A DNA stretch of 64,000 bases from Methylococcaceae bacterium (GTDB taxonomy: Bacteria > Pseudomonadota > Gammaproteobacteria > Methylococcales > Methylomonadaceae). The DNA lies in NCBI GenBank assembly GCA_021647585.1, contig JAKIUK010000009.1, positions 14,885 through 78,884 on the forward strand, read 5' to 3'. A program made the position numbers and the translations under genes. How positions within the stretch are numbered: the stretch's first letter is position 1; every line of letters starts with the position of its first letter. Below, one piece after another: positions 45,613 to 54,367 of this stretch. Below the pieces are notes generated by a model. The model saw only the letters and a list, made by a program, of their open reading frames with translations. It was not told the DNA's origin and made no database searches.

Positions 45613-45762
45613 TTAATTCTACTTTGTCAGATTTTAAATGTAGGGTGCGTGGCACTCACCCAAATTATTTTTTATCCTTCCATTGCCAAAATGGTGCGTA
45701 CAACGCACCCTACGAAGATACTTTTGTATAGTATCCATTCAAATGTGACAAAGTAGAATTAA
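45613..45762. repeat. TTAATTCTAC miniature inverted-repeat element (150 bases)
   Basis: Ends are TTAATTCTACTTTGTCA and, inverted, TGACAAAGTAGAATTAA, a perfect 17-base terminal repeat that extends imperfectly inward. Interior hairpins include GGTGCGTACAACGCACC. It lies between rfbB and glmS. A shortened relative is at 2380-2467. Confidence 0.92.
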
Positions 45763-45813
45763 TCCTATATTGGATATGTTTTCCAGTACTCATCAATATA
45801 ATACTGATGAAGA

Positions 45814-46917
45814 CTAGCATACGCCTAATCGCTCCCTTTGATAACTGCCATCTTGTACATTTGCACACCACTGATGATTAGCTAAATACCATTGGACTGT
45901 TTTCTTAATACCACTCTCAAAACTTTCCTCTGGTTTCCAACCCAAGTCCTTGAATATTTTACTTGCATCAATAGCATACCTCAGATCATGACCCGCACGA
46001 TCTTGTACATAAGAAATAAGGTCTTTGTATTTTTCTACTCCTACAGGTTTAGCTGGCACAAGCTGTTCCAACAGATCACAAATTGTATTAACCACATCTA
46101 TATTTTGTTTTTCATTATGCCCACCAATATTATACGTTTCCGCAATTTTCCCTTTTGTTGCAACCAGCACTAATGCTCTGGCATGATCTTCCACATATAA
46201 CCAGTCTCTGATCTGGTTTCCTTTACCATAGACAGGTAAAGGCTTTCCTTCAAGAGCATTAAGAATTATTAGTGGAATCAGCTTTTCTGGAAAATGATAA
46301 GGACCATAATTGTTAGAACAATTCGTAATTAAAGTTGGCAAGCCATAAGTTCGATGCCACGCACGCACCAAATGGTCTGAGCTGGCTTTACTCACTGAAT
46401 AGGGCGAACTGGGCGCATAGGATGAGGTTTCTGTAAACAAAGGCAACGCATCACCCACTGTCACTAGAGAAGAATCTAAATCATCTGGATGAGGCAAATC
46501 CCCATAGACTTCATCCGTCGAAATATGGTGAAAACGGAACTCGGCTTTTTTGACTGACTGCAATTGCGACCAATAGTCTCTCGCTTGTTCTAGCAGTGTA
46601 TATGTTCCAACAATATTGGTTTGTATAAATTCACCTGGGCCATCGATAGAACGATCAACATGCGACTCAGCGGCAAGATGCATAATAATGTCTGGCTGAT
46701 ATTGCTCTAAAACAGCTTTAATTTCAGCAGAATTGCAAATATCGATCTGTTCGAAACTGTAACGATCGTTAGCAGCAATTTCTTCTAATGATTCCAGATT
46801 CCCAGCGTAAGTCAACTTATCAACATTAATAACTTTAAATTCTGTGTCATTAATAATATGTCGAATGACTGCTGAGCCAATAAAACCAGCACCGCCTGTT
46901 ACCAAAATAGTTTTCAT
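45814..46917 (-). CDS. rfbB: dTDP-glucose 4,6-dehydratase
   Basis: The preferred start is ATG 46917 (MKTILVTGGAGFIGSAVIRH), 367 residues; a longer frame from 46950 adds 11 residues that overlap rfbD. AAGGTT lies just upstream. The NAD-binding TGGAGFIGS, the DVRSID-equivalent HLAAESHVDRSIDGPGEFIQ, the catalytic YSVSKASSDHLV and NNYGPYHFPEKLIPL are all present. It converts dTDP-glucose to the 4-keto-6-deoxy intermediate of dTDP-L-rhamnose. It is the last gene of the rfbA-rfbC-rfbD-rfbB operon. Confidence 0.96.
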   Translation of the reverse strand: MKTILVTGGAGFIGSAVIRHIINDTEFKVINVDKLTYAGNLESLEEIAANDRYSFEQIDICNSAEIKAVLEQYQPDIIMHLAAESHVDRSIDGPGEFIQTNIVGTYTLLEQARDYWSQLQSVKKAEFRFHHISTDEVYGDLPHPDDLDSSLVTVGDALPLFTETSSYAPSSPYSVSKASSDHLVRAWHRTYGLPTLITNCSNNYGPYHFPEKLIPLIILNALEGKPLPVYGKGNQIRDWLYVEDHARALVLVATKGKIAETYNIGGHNEKQNIDVVNTICDLLEQLVPAKPVGVEKYKDLISYVQDRAGHDLRYAIDASKIFKDLGWKPEESFESGIKKTVQWYLANHQWCANVQDGSYQRERLGVC

Positions 46918-46922
46918 ATTAT

Positions 46923-47837
46923 TTAACCTTTCTGCAGGTTTTTTAAGCATGCTTGTAATGAGTCTTTCCAGTAAGGAATAGTTAAATCAAAATTCTGTTT
47001 AATTTTGGCTTTGTTTAAAACACTATAATGAGGTCGTTTAGCTGGTGTTGGATAATCTTTGCTTTCTATAGCACTAACAGTACAGGCAATATTTGACAAC
47101 TCAAAGATTGCTTTAGCAAAGTCATACCAACTACACACTCCTTCATTACTATAATGATACAGATGTACACTTTCTTGCTGAAATACATTTGAATAAGCAG
47201 TAAATGAGACAACCATTTGCAAAATGCTATCCGCCAGATCTTTTGCATATGTTGGGCTGCCTATCTGATCAAAAATCACATTGAGGCTCTCACGCTCTCT
47301 ACCTAATCTAAGCATAGTTTTAACAAAATTATTGCCATATTCTGAATAAACCCAGCTGGTCCGTATAATGATCGCTTTGGGAGCAATGGACTGTATTGCC
47401 AGCTCACCTTTTAACTTACTTATACCATATACGCTTTGCGGATTAATTTTATCATTCTCAACATAAGGTTTATGATTCGTACCATCAAACACATAGTCAG
47501 TACTAATATGTATCAGTATTGAAGCTTGATCCTGAGTGATTTTGGCCAGTTGTTTTACCGCCAAATGATTAATTGCGTCAGCCAGTTCTTGCTCTTGTTC
47601 GGCCTTATCAACTGCAGTATAAGCAGCACAATTGATAATCAAATCAAATTGATTGTTTTTAAAATATTCAGAAACACTGTTCATGTTGCTCAAATCAAGA
47701 TCATCCCGATTCACAAAGGTAAATTGATATTGCGGATAATCTAATGAAAGTGATGTTAACGACTGACCAAGCTGACCATTACTTCCCGTAACAAGAATTG
47801 ATTTAATCTCAGGCATAATAATTGGTGTGATAATCAA
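46923..47837 (-). CDS. rfbD: dTDP-4-dehydrorhamnose reductase
   Basis: This reductase carries ILVTGSNGQLGQSLTSLSLD, CAAYTAVDKAEQEQELADAI, STDYVFDGTNHKPYVENDKI and the catalytic YGISKLKGE. It catalyses the last step to dTDP-L-rhamnose. The longest frame is 304 residues from 47837; ATG 47816 (MPEIKSILVTGS) is an equally likely start and would overlap the rfbC stop by eight bases. Either start couples translation to rfbC. The C-terminus ends six bases before the rfbB start. Confidence 0.95.
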   Translation of the reverse strand: MIITPIIMPEIKSILVTGSNGQLGQSLTSLSLDYPQYQFTFVNRDDLDLSNMNSVSEYFKNNQFDLIINCAAYTAVDKAEQEQELADAINHLAVKQLAKITQDQASILIHISTDYVFDGTNHKPYVENDKINPQSVYGISKLKGELAIQSIAPKAIIIRTSWVYSEYGNNFVKTMLRLGRERESLNVIFDQIGSPTYAKDLADSILQMVVSFTAYSNVFQQESVHLYHYSNEGVCSWYDFAKAIFELSNIACTVSAIESKDYPTPAKRPHYSVLNKAKIKQNFDLTIPYWKDSLQACLKNLQKG

Positions 47838-48384
47838 AGCCCGAATCTAATTCGGATAAGCGGGGGTGTCTGGTATCTTTGTCTGATAGCTGTAAGCTGT
47901 TTTTGGGTAATTGCCAATCAATCGCAAGTTGCGCATCATCAAAAACTAAACCTCGATCACATTCGGGCGAATAATAGTTATCTACTTTATAAGCAAAAGT
48001 AGCTGTGTCACTCAATACTACAAAGCCATGTGCAAAGCCTCTGGGTACAAATAGTTGATGTTTATTTTGCTCTGACAACTCTCCCGCAACATACTGCCCA
48101 TATGTTGGGCTACCCTGACGAATATCTACGGCAATATCTAGTACAGCCCCTTGAATCACTCTAACCAATTTACTCTGGGCATGTGGAGGTAATTGAAAGT
48201 GCAACCCTCGAAGCACGCCTTGAGAAGATTTAGACTCATTATCCTGGACAAACTTTACCTTATAACCGATTGCCTGCTCAAATTTATCTTGACGAAATGT
48301 TTCAGCAAAATAGCCACGTTCATCACCATGAACTTCAGGCTTTATTAATACAACATCAGGAATTGACTGAGGTATAAATTCCAT
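47809..48384 (-). CDS. rfbC: dTDP-4-dehydrorhamnose 3,5-epimerase
   Basis: This 191-residue cupin-fold enzyme has DVVLIKPEVHGDERGYFAET, VKFVQDNESKSSQGVLRGLH, the catalytic-His region FQLPPHAQSKLVRVIQGAVL and LFVPRGFAHGFVVLSDTATF. The YSPECDRG motif completes the signature. It epimerises C3 and C5 of the 4-keto-6-deoxy sugar. It lies two bases from the rfbA stop and overlaps the start of rfbD. Confidence 0.96.
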   Translation of the reverse strand: MEFIPQSIPDVVLIKPEVHGDERGYFAETFRQDKFEQAIGYKVKFVQDNESKSSQGVLRGLHFQLPPHAQSKLVRVIQGAVLDIAVDIRQGSPTYGQYVAGELSEQNKHQLFVPRGFAHGFVVLSDTATFAYKVDNYYSPECDRGLVFDDAQLAIDWQLPKNSLQLSDKDTRHPRLSELDSGFDYHTNYYA

Positions 48385-48386
48385 AA

Positions 48387-49268
48387 CTATTTGCCTTCTT
48401 CTGCACGTTGTAAAAGATATTGGCCATATTGATTTTTTGCCAATGGTTTTGCCAGTGCAATAAGCTGCTCATTATTTATATATCCTTGCTCAAATGCAAT
48501 TTCTTCAATACAGGCTACTTTTAAACCCTGCCGTTTTTCTATGGTTTCTATAAATTGAGAAGCCTCTAGCAAACTTTCATGTGTCCCCGTATCCAACCAG
48601 GCAAAACCTCGCCCTAGCAGCTCAACTTTTAATCGGCCTTCATCTAAGTATAGTTGATTTACCGTAGTTATTTCCAGTTCACCGCGAGCAGAAGGTTTAA
48701 TCGTTGCTGCCTTTTTTATTACATCATTTGGGTAAAAATACAAACCTGTTACGGCATAGTTACTCTTAGGTTGATTTGGCTTTTCTTCCAGACTGATTAC
48801 ATTGCCAGCATTATCAAACTCGGCGACTCCATAACGTTCAGGATCAACAACCCGATAGCCAAAAACAGTCGCATTATTTTCTTGCCCGGCATTCCCAACT
48901 GCTCTAGCTAATACCTTTCTTAGATCATGCCCATAAAAAATATTATCACCTAAAACCAAACAAGCATCGTCATCACCAATAAAGTCTTTTCCAAGAATAA
49001 AAGCTTGCGCCAGGCCATCAGGAGAAGGCTGGACAATGTAGTCAAAACGCAGACCTATATCAGTACCATCACCAAGCAAACGTTGAAAACCCGCTTTATC
49101 TTCAGGGGTAGTAATAATCAATATTTCAGTTATCCCAGCCATCATCAATACAGACAAGGGATAATAAATCATAGGCTTATCATAAATAGGAAGCACTTGC
49201 TTGGATACACCTTTGGTAAGGGGATAAAGACGCGTGCCTGAACCACCCGCTAAGATTATGCCTTTCAT
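48387..49268 (-). CDS. rfbA: Glucose-1-phosphate thymidylyltransferase
   Basis: This 293-residue nucleotidyltransferase starts MKGIILAGGSGTRLYPLTKG and has VSKQVLPIYDKPMIYYPLSV, LVLGDNIFYGHDL and RGFAWLDTGTHESLLEASQF. It makes dTDP-glucose from dTTP and glucose-1-phosphate and is usually inhibited by the end product dTDP-rhamnose. It is the first gene of the rfb operon. The 800-base upstream gap contains repeats and a pseudo-tRNA and must also hold its promoter. Confidence 0.96.
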   Translation of the reverse strand: MKGIILAGGSGTRLYPLTKGVSKQVLPIYDKPMIYYPLSVLMMAGITEILIITTPEDKAGFQRLLGDGTDIGLRFDYIVQPSPDGLAQAFILGKDFIGDDDACLVLGDNIFYGHDLRKVLARAVGNAGQENNATVFGYRVVDPERYGVAEFDNAGNVISLEEKPNQPKSNYAVTGLYFYPNDVIKKAATIKPSARGELEITTVNQLYLDEGRLKVELLGRGFAWLDTGTHESLLEASQFIETIEKRQGLKVACIEEIAFEQGYINNEQLIALAKPLAKNQYGQYLLQRAEEGK

Positions 49269-49550
49269 TATAAATATCTACTCCTATTAGTGACTTTAAT
49301 TTTATTATTGAAATAATTTTTGCAAAAAATTTACGAACTGTAACAAAATTAATTCTACAGCACTGAAAAAAAGATTCTATTAGCCAAATTTACTAAATAC
49401 TATTTAGAAAAACTGTATTCAAGATCAGGTAACTTACGAAAGAAAGTATAGCTGAAGAGGAGTATCAAAACTAAATTAATAATCTTTTTTTTTGGAATTA
49501 AAGATATGTAAAGCGCCCTCATCCACTACAAAAATGATGACAATCTTAAG

Positions 49551-49624
49551 TGGCGTCCCCAGAGGGGGGGCTAACCCCCATTACCGCCTTAAAAGAGCGG
49601 TGTCCTAAGCCTCTAGAGATAGTG
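49551..49624 (-). pseudogene. Degenerate tRNA-Glu-like sequence
   Basis: On the minus strand the sequence holds CTCTAGAGGCTTAGGACACC (D-arm region of tRNA-Glu), an anticodon arm CCGCT-CTTTTAA-GGCGG, and a 3' end CTGGGGACGCCA including CCA. The anticodon position reads TTT instead of the expected TTC, the T-loop has lost part of TTCGA, and no matching 5' acceptor strand (GTCCCC) is present. It cannot be a working tRNA. A 3' tRNA fragment of this kind is what an old integration at a tRNA-Glu gene can leave behind. Confidence 0.7.
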
Positions 49625-49724
49625 ATCAAGATATTTATTTAAGCTCACCATCCTAAAACAGCAGTGCTTTATGGTTAAAATAATAAATGACTATTAACCT
49701 ATGCAGGTTAACTTCACAAACGGT

Positions 49725-49945
49725 GTCATTCCGACCAACGAGAGAAATCTTGAGTCTAAGCACAACTTGAGCAACAAGATTTCTCGGCAACACCGCTTCG
49801 CTGCTTCTGCGTTACCCTACTTCATGCCGTCCATGGCATTATGCATTGCCCTACCTCCTGTGTAAACCACAGGGAGGTGGTGAATGCAGATATTGCAAGG
49901 AGCAATATATCTGTCCATACAAATCGTCCCGCTGGTCGAAATGAC
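49725..49945 (+). repeat. GTCATTCCGA-family element, long copy 3
   Basis: It runs from GTCATTCCGACCAACGAGAG to CCCGCTGGTCGAAATGAC. The interior has two hairpins: CCTCCTGTG/CACAGGGAGG and CAGATATTGC/GCAATATATCTG. It is closely similar to 22643-22876 and to the inverse of 23655-23880. The similarity extends outward to GGTTAACTTCACAAACG on the left. Confidence 0.9.
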
Positions 49946-50068
49946 AACCCAATTTATAGTTTGACCTGTGGTTTGTTAATAGCCATGAATTAATATTTAT
50001 TGTCAACAATAGATTACTTGAAAATATTCAACCATTATATGAAAGATTCACCTACGTTGATCGACAAC

Positions 50069-51070
50069 TTATTTTGGCTTAATAAAAAAAAAGGGTAATA
50101 ATCTTTTATCCAGCACGCACCAAATATCACTAATAGTAGCCACTCGCTTAGCCTGTATCTTCCGCCGCTTTTTACACGCTTGAGGAAGTCCTTTAATTGC
50201 ATCCCTCTTTGCTTTGAGAATAATACTCCCTTGTCCTCGCATAGAAATCAAAATCATTGCTGAAATGTTCATAAATATATGCAATGGCAATAATAGCCAG
50301 AACAAAATACCTGGCATATTTTTTATAAATGTCCAGACCAGATTGCGGTGACCGTGATAAACAGCAAAGTCACTGTGTTGTCCTCCAGTTGTAGCGGACC
50401 CAACATGATAAACGACGGCATCAGGCACATACATTGCCTGATGACCCGCTAAACGCAAGCGAAAACCTAAATCTATATCCTCAAGATAACAAAAAAAGTC
50501 TTCATCAAACCCACCTATTTCCAACAAAGCTTCTCGCCGATACAAAGCCGCAGCGGCACAAGGTGAAAATATTTTCCGTTGCTTTAAATCAGCAGGATGT
50601 TGCTGTGTTCCGTGCCCTCCACGCCACACCAGACCGCTCAAATGGTAATTATCACCAATGCCATCTAGATATTCAGGGTTAGATTGAACCAACTGCCGAG
50701 AGCCAAATGCCGCAAACCCAGGGTAATCTATTGCCGCCATAATCAAATTCTCTAGCCAGTCAGGCTCAGGAAACGCATCAGGATTTAGTAAAGCAATAAA
50801 CTCGGTGTCACATTCTTCCAGTATACGGTTATTACCTGCGGCAAAACCCAAATTGGTACTTGCTCTATATAACTTAATATTTTCAAAACACTTAACAACA
50901 TCAGCAGAATCATCAGAACTTGCATTATCCAATACCAATATTCGCACAGCTTTAAAAGTCTGTACCATCAAACATTTCAAACATTTAGTTAGCATCTCAC
51001 CACTGTTCCAGTTGACTATTAAAACTGTCACTGATGCTGATTTACTATGATAAGTACTAGACACTATCAA
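50069..51070 (-). CDS. Glycosyltransferase family 2, rhamnosyltransferase-like (333 aa)
   Basis: A GT-A enzyme with VTVLIVNWNSGEMLTKCLKC, LLNPDAFPEPDWLENLI and FFCYLEDIDLGFRLRLAGHQ followed by AMYVPDAVVYHVGSATT. This pattern is typical of WbbL/RfbF-like rhamnosyltransferases. A hydrophobic C-terminal segment (MPGILFWLLLPLHIFMNISA) and a basic tail suggest membrane association. It is near the rfb operon that makes dTDP-rhamnose and divergent from the ABC exporter genes, so a rhamnose donor is likely but not shown. Confidence 0.9.
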   Translation of the reverse strand: MIVSSTYHSKSASVTVLIVNWNSGEMLTKCLKCLMVQTFKAVRILVLDNASSDDSADVVKCFENIKLYRASTNLGFAAGNNRILEECDTEFIALLNPDAFPEPDWLENLIMAAIDYPGFAAFGSRQLVQSNPEYLDGIGDNYHLSGLVWRGGHGTQQHPADLKQRKIFSPCAAAALYRREALLEIGGFDEDFFCYLEDIDLGFRLRLAGHQAMYVPDAVVYHVGSATTGGQHSDFAVYHGHRNLVWTFIKNMPGILFWLLLPLHIFMNISAMILISMRGQGSIILKAKRDAIKGLPQACKKRRKIQAKRVATISDIWCVLDKRLLPFFFIKPK

Positions 51071-51741
51071 ATATTCTCATAAATCAAAAAATGTAAATTC
51101 AAACTGATTATTTTATAGTGAGTAGTGTTAAAAGTTAATATTGTAATTAAAAATATAATCTTTGTCTGCAGACTGATAATACTATCAACAATCTTTTTAA
51201 GATAATTTTTAATAATATTGCATCCTTGTTTGATAACAATTGTAACGTTAATATCTAGCAAATAACTGCTTTACTTTTTTATCATGATACCAGACATCTA
51301 CAACTAAACTGAATAGCAGAAGTACTTTAACAGCAACCTACATCCATAACAAAAACTAAATCTATTTTTAAGATAGACAAATAGTTGCATGTCGAATACC
51401 TACACCATTTTGTTAATTGCTGTAAATTATACTATTTACTTTAATTTTCTTTAATTTATAATGGCCCTCAAGTAAAAACTATAAACCGAAAAAAATAGCA
51501 TACAGTATCAAAACCTAACTTCACTCGCCGCTTACCTGAAAACGTCGATAAACTAAGACTCGACAAAATCGTTGTTCTTCTGAACGCTGGATCTTAGGCA
51601 ATTACAAGTCAACATGGGCCCACACGCCCCAATAAGACTTCTTCAAGGTACAGACCTTTTTATTCATTGCTCTATGACGTCATTCTTCAGCATGAAATAT
51701 TTGCTAACTTTGAATTCAAAAAGACAGATTTCTTATAAAAC
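51071..51741. other. Divergent intergenic region before the ABC exporter
   Basis: 671 bases without a supported gene. The first 450 bases are very AT-rich, and the last 200 are more balanced in composition. No repeat family member or RNA was recognised. It must contain promoters for the divergent glycosyltransferase and exporter genes. Confidence 0.5.
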
Positions 51742-53217
51742 ATGGTAATAAAAACAACTATTTTGCAATCAATCGAAACCGAACTTCTGGCACCTGAGCA
51801 AGCTTTTAAATGGCCTCGTCAGGCTGTAACCGAACACAATTGGATCGAAGCAGCCCAACGCTGGACAGTGTTACGTAAGGCATACCCGAATCATCCAGCC
51901 ACCTGGTTCCAATGTGCTAATGCACTAATCAAAGCTGGCGATTTAAAACAAGCAGAAATACTACTTAACCAGGCTCGCCAGCAATTTCCTAACCACCCAA
52001 ATTCATTAATCGACTTCGCCATACTTGCGATACAACGACAAGAATGGATCGTTGCAGAAGATTTTTTGCAACAAGCCCGTGAAAAACACCCAGATAACGT
52101 TCAGTCATGGTTGATTTCAGCTGAATGCGCAGAAGGAATAAATGATCTTGATCAAGCGTCAAAATATTATGAAAAAGCCTGCCAAATTACTCCAGATCAC
52201 CCTGGGTCATTTATTCAACTTGCCGAACTTGCTATGCGTAACAAGCAATGGCAACAAGCATTAGACCGCTGGGAAACATTACGCAATTATTTCCCCGATA
52301 TTCCAGCAGGTTATCTACGTGCAGCTGAAGCCGCACACCAACTAAATCAGCCCAAAAAAGCCCGGAAATTAATTCTTGAACACCAATATGGTACCGACGT
52401 ATTCGATAACAACGCTCACAGCCAAAACACAAAAAAAAATGGTACACATACAAATATAAGTCGTCTACTACAACTCATATGGACTAAAGCCAACTTCAAT
52501 CTGCGCTCGGAGGTTCACCGCAACTACCTAAGCTATGGCTGGTGGATACTTGAGCCACTTTTACACATGGTTATTTACTACGTTGTATTTGGGATGTTAT
52601 TAAAGCGCGGTGGTGAAAACTATCCTGTATTTTTGCTCACTGGTCTGATTCCTTGGATGTGGTTCAGTAAGGCTGTAATCGGTAGCAGCGGTAGCATCCT
52701 TGCAGGGCAAAATATCATGCTTCAAGTTGGAGTTCCTTCTATCTTCTTTCCACTTGTCATACTCCTGCAAACCACAATTAAACAACTCCCCGTGTTTTTA
52801 TTGCTCATAGGTTTTGTCTGGTTGCAAGGTTACCCGCCAGAAATACACTGGTACGGGCTTGTGCCAATCGTTATTGTTCAAGCAATACTGACAATAGCCT
52901 TTTCTTGTGCAGTCGCAGCTGTGATCCCATTCATTCGCGACCTTAGCTATCTGGTACCCACTGGATTAACCTTTCTCATGTTTTTATCCGGTATTTTCTA
53001 TGACTACCGAAGCATCGCGGCAGATTGGCAAGATCTATTTTTACTAAACCCTTTCGCATTCCTACTCAAATGTTATAGAGAAATCTTTATCGAAGGTGTG
53101 CTACCCGATTTCGTCACGCTCACCTGGTGGGGCCTAGGAAGCGCAGCTATGTGCTTACTGCTAATGCTAGCCTATCAACGATTACGCTATGTCTATCCAC
53201 GAATTGTCATGGAATAA
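51742..53217 (+). CDS. wzm: ABC-2 polysaccharide exporter permease fused to an N-terminal TPR domain (491 aa)
   Basis: Residues 20-212 form about five TPR-like units (EAAQRWTVLRKAYPNHPATW, QAEILLNQARQQFPNHPNSL, QASKYYEKACQITPDHPGSF). After a polar linker (213-240), residues 241-491 are a six-span ABC-2 permease of the Wzm/RfbD type (LIWTKANFNLRSEVHRNYLS, YGWWILEPLLHMVIYYVVFG, FLMFLSGIFYDYRSIAAD). Typical Wzm proteins are about 260 residues and lack the TPR part. The TPR domain is in frame with no internal stop and would lie in the cytoplasm. The ATPase gene follows after six bases. Together they probably export a lipid-linked glycan. Confidence 0.9.
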   Translation: MVIKTTILQSIETELLAPEQAFKWPRQAVTEHNWIEAAQRWTVLRKAYPNHPATWFQCANALIKAGDLKQAEILLNQARQQFPNHPNSLIDFAILAIQRQEWIVAEDFLQQAREKHPDNVQSWLISAECAEGINDLDQASKYYEKACQITPDHPGSFIQLAELAMRNKQWQQALDRWETLRNYFPDIPAGYLRAAEAAHQLNQPKKARKLILEHQYGTDVFDNNAHSQNTKKNGTHTNISRLLQLIWTKANFNLRSEVHRNYLSYGWWILEPLLHMVIYYVVFGMLLKRGGENYPVFLLTGLIPWMWFSKAVIGSSGSILAGQNIMLQVGVPSIFFPLVILLQTTIKQLPVFLLLIGFVWLQGYPPEIHWYGLVPIVIVQAILTIAFSCAVAAVIPFIRDLSYLVPTGLTFLMFLSGIFYDYRSIAADWQDLFLLNPFAFLLKCYREIFIEGVLPDFVTLTWWGLGSAAMCLLLMLAYQRLRYVYPRIVME

Positions 53218-53223
53218 CCATAA

Positions 53224-53928
53224 ATGAAACCCATTATTTCATTACAAAATGTTGCTGTACGCTATAAACGTAGCGGCAATGTATTCAAACGAAGTAGTTA
53301 TTTTGAGGCACTTAAATCAATCAATCTCAACATTTACTCTGGAGAAACACTCGGTATTCTGGGTCGCAATGGTTCAGGTAAATCGACACTGTTAAGAATA
53401 ATCTCTGGTGTAATTCGACCCGACCAGGGAGTTATAATCAACCGTGGCGTGTCAGTTTCCTTACTTGCTCTACAAGCGGGGTTTGATTCTAATCTCAGTG
53501 GTAGGGATAACGCCATTCTTGGTGGCATGTTACAAGGCCACTCCCGTCGTAAAGTCATGGCACGACTAAATGAAATACAAGAATACTCAGAGTTAGGGGA
53601 TTTCTTCTTTGAACCGGTGAGAACATACTCGACTGGCATGCGCACACGCCTGGGGTTTTCTATCACTAACATCATCAGTCCTGATGTGTTACTAGTGGAT
53701 GAAGTACTAAGCGTTGGTGACAAACATTTCAAAGAAAAAGCAGAACGCACCATGATAGGGAAAATTCAGTCCCAACAAACGGTCGTATTAGTCACTCATT
53801 CCCATCATCAGATTGCGCGATTATGTGACAGAGCCATCCTGATAGATGAAGGAACTGTCTTTGCTACTGGTAAACCCTGTGAAGTAATCAGTCTCTATGA
53901 AGAAAGATTGAATACAAGTATATCCTAA
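53224..53928 (+). CDS. wzt: ABC exporter ATPase of the Wzt type (short form, 234 aa)
   Basis: An ABC ATPase with Walker A GRNGSGKS (47-54), the signature TYSTGMRTRLGF and Walker B VLLVDEVLSVGD, followed by the switch His in VVLVTHSHHQIARL. The sequence ALKSINLNIYSGETLGILGR is typical of the KpsT/Wzt family. It ends soon after the ATPase core, so it lacks the C-terminal carbohydrate-binding domain of O9a-type Wzt. Six bases separate it from the permease gene. Confidence 0.94.
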   Translation: MKPIISLQNVAVRYKRSGNVFKRSSYFEALKSINLNIYSGETLGILGRNGSGKSTLLRIISGVIRPDQGVIINRGVSVSLLALQAGFDSNLSGRDNAILGGMLQGHSRRKVMARLNEIQEYSELGDFFFEPVRTYSTGMRTRLGFSITNIISPDVLLVDEVLSVGDKHFKEKAERTMIGKIQSQQTVVLVTHSHHQIARLCDRAILIDEGTVFATGKPCEVISLYEERLNTSIS

Positions 53929-54367
53929 CGAATAACCTGCATTTATAAAATTTCTTCAGTTCGATAACCTATTACTATTTAGTCAAAGCTTAAAAGCAAT
54001 ATATCCAATTGAAATATAAGAAATGTTTTTTATTTTTACATGAACAAAACGACTAAAAATATTATAATACCGATTTAGTTTCTGGTCAAAAAGTTGATAA
54101 TGTTGCTAGTCACAAATACAATCCACCAAGCCAATTTATTTAGTACATACAGTCAGCGTGGGATTGCATAGCAAAATTAATTTCCTTCAGGCATTAATTA
54201 ATAGACTAGGAGGCTGTCCAAGAATAGAAACCGTAACGTGTGAAAGGTATTTTGAGTCGGGTTTTTCGTTCATTTGAGGCGAATAATGGGTTATTTAACG
54301 AAAATGAACGGAGAACCTGGCCAAAATAGCTTTTCCGCAGTAGGTTTTTCTATTCTCGGACAGCCTC
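53929..54367. other. Intergenic region ending in a miniature element
   Basis: The first 280 bases are AT-rich with no gene or clear terminator. The rest is the CTAG-type element at 54210-54367, whose right end directly abuts the stop codon of the next (minus-strand) gene. Confidence 0.6.
54210..54367. repeat. CTAG-flanked miniature inverted-repeat element, full copy 2 (158 bases)
   Basis: Ends are GAGGCTGTCCAAGAATAGAA and, inverted, TTCTATTCTCGGACAGCCTC. The left flank is CTAG and the right flank TTAG. The interior folds on itself (TTCGTTCATTT/AAAATGAACGG) and shares TTTTCCGCAGTAGGT with the copy at 32435-32593. Confidence 0.9.

Larger units (their letters stand above)
49269..50068. other. 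Intergenic region with pseudo-tRNA and long repeat
   Basis: It contains AT-rich sequence upstream of rfbA, a tRNA-Glu-like relic (49551-49624) and a long GTCATTCCGA-family element (49725-49945). No protein gene is supported. The rfbA promoter is expected in the first part, but no pair of boxes stands out. Confidence 0.6.

Noticed and set aside
19952..49268. Exosortase/PEP-CTERM exopolysaccharide locus
   Set aside because: The barrel, OPX, Wzc and ATPase types resemble such loci, but no exosortase, PrsK/PrsR pair or PEP-CTERM tail was found. The giant proteins end in repeat tails without a C-terminal hydrophobic anchor.
53334..53753. Minus-strand ORF of 139 codons within the ABC ATPase gene
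   Set aside because: It is fully antisense to a gene with intact ABC motifs and has no independent support.
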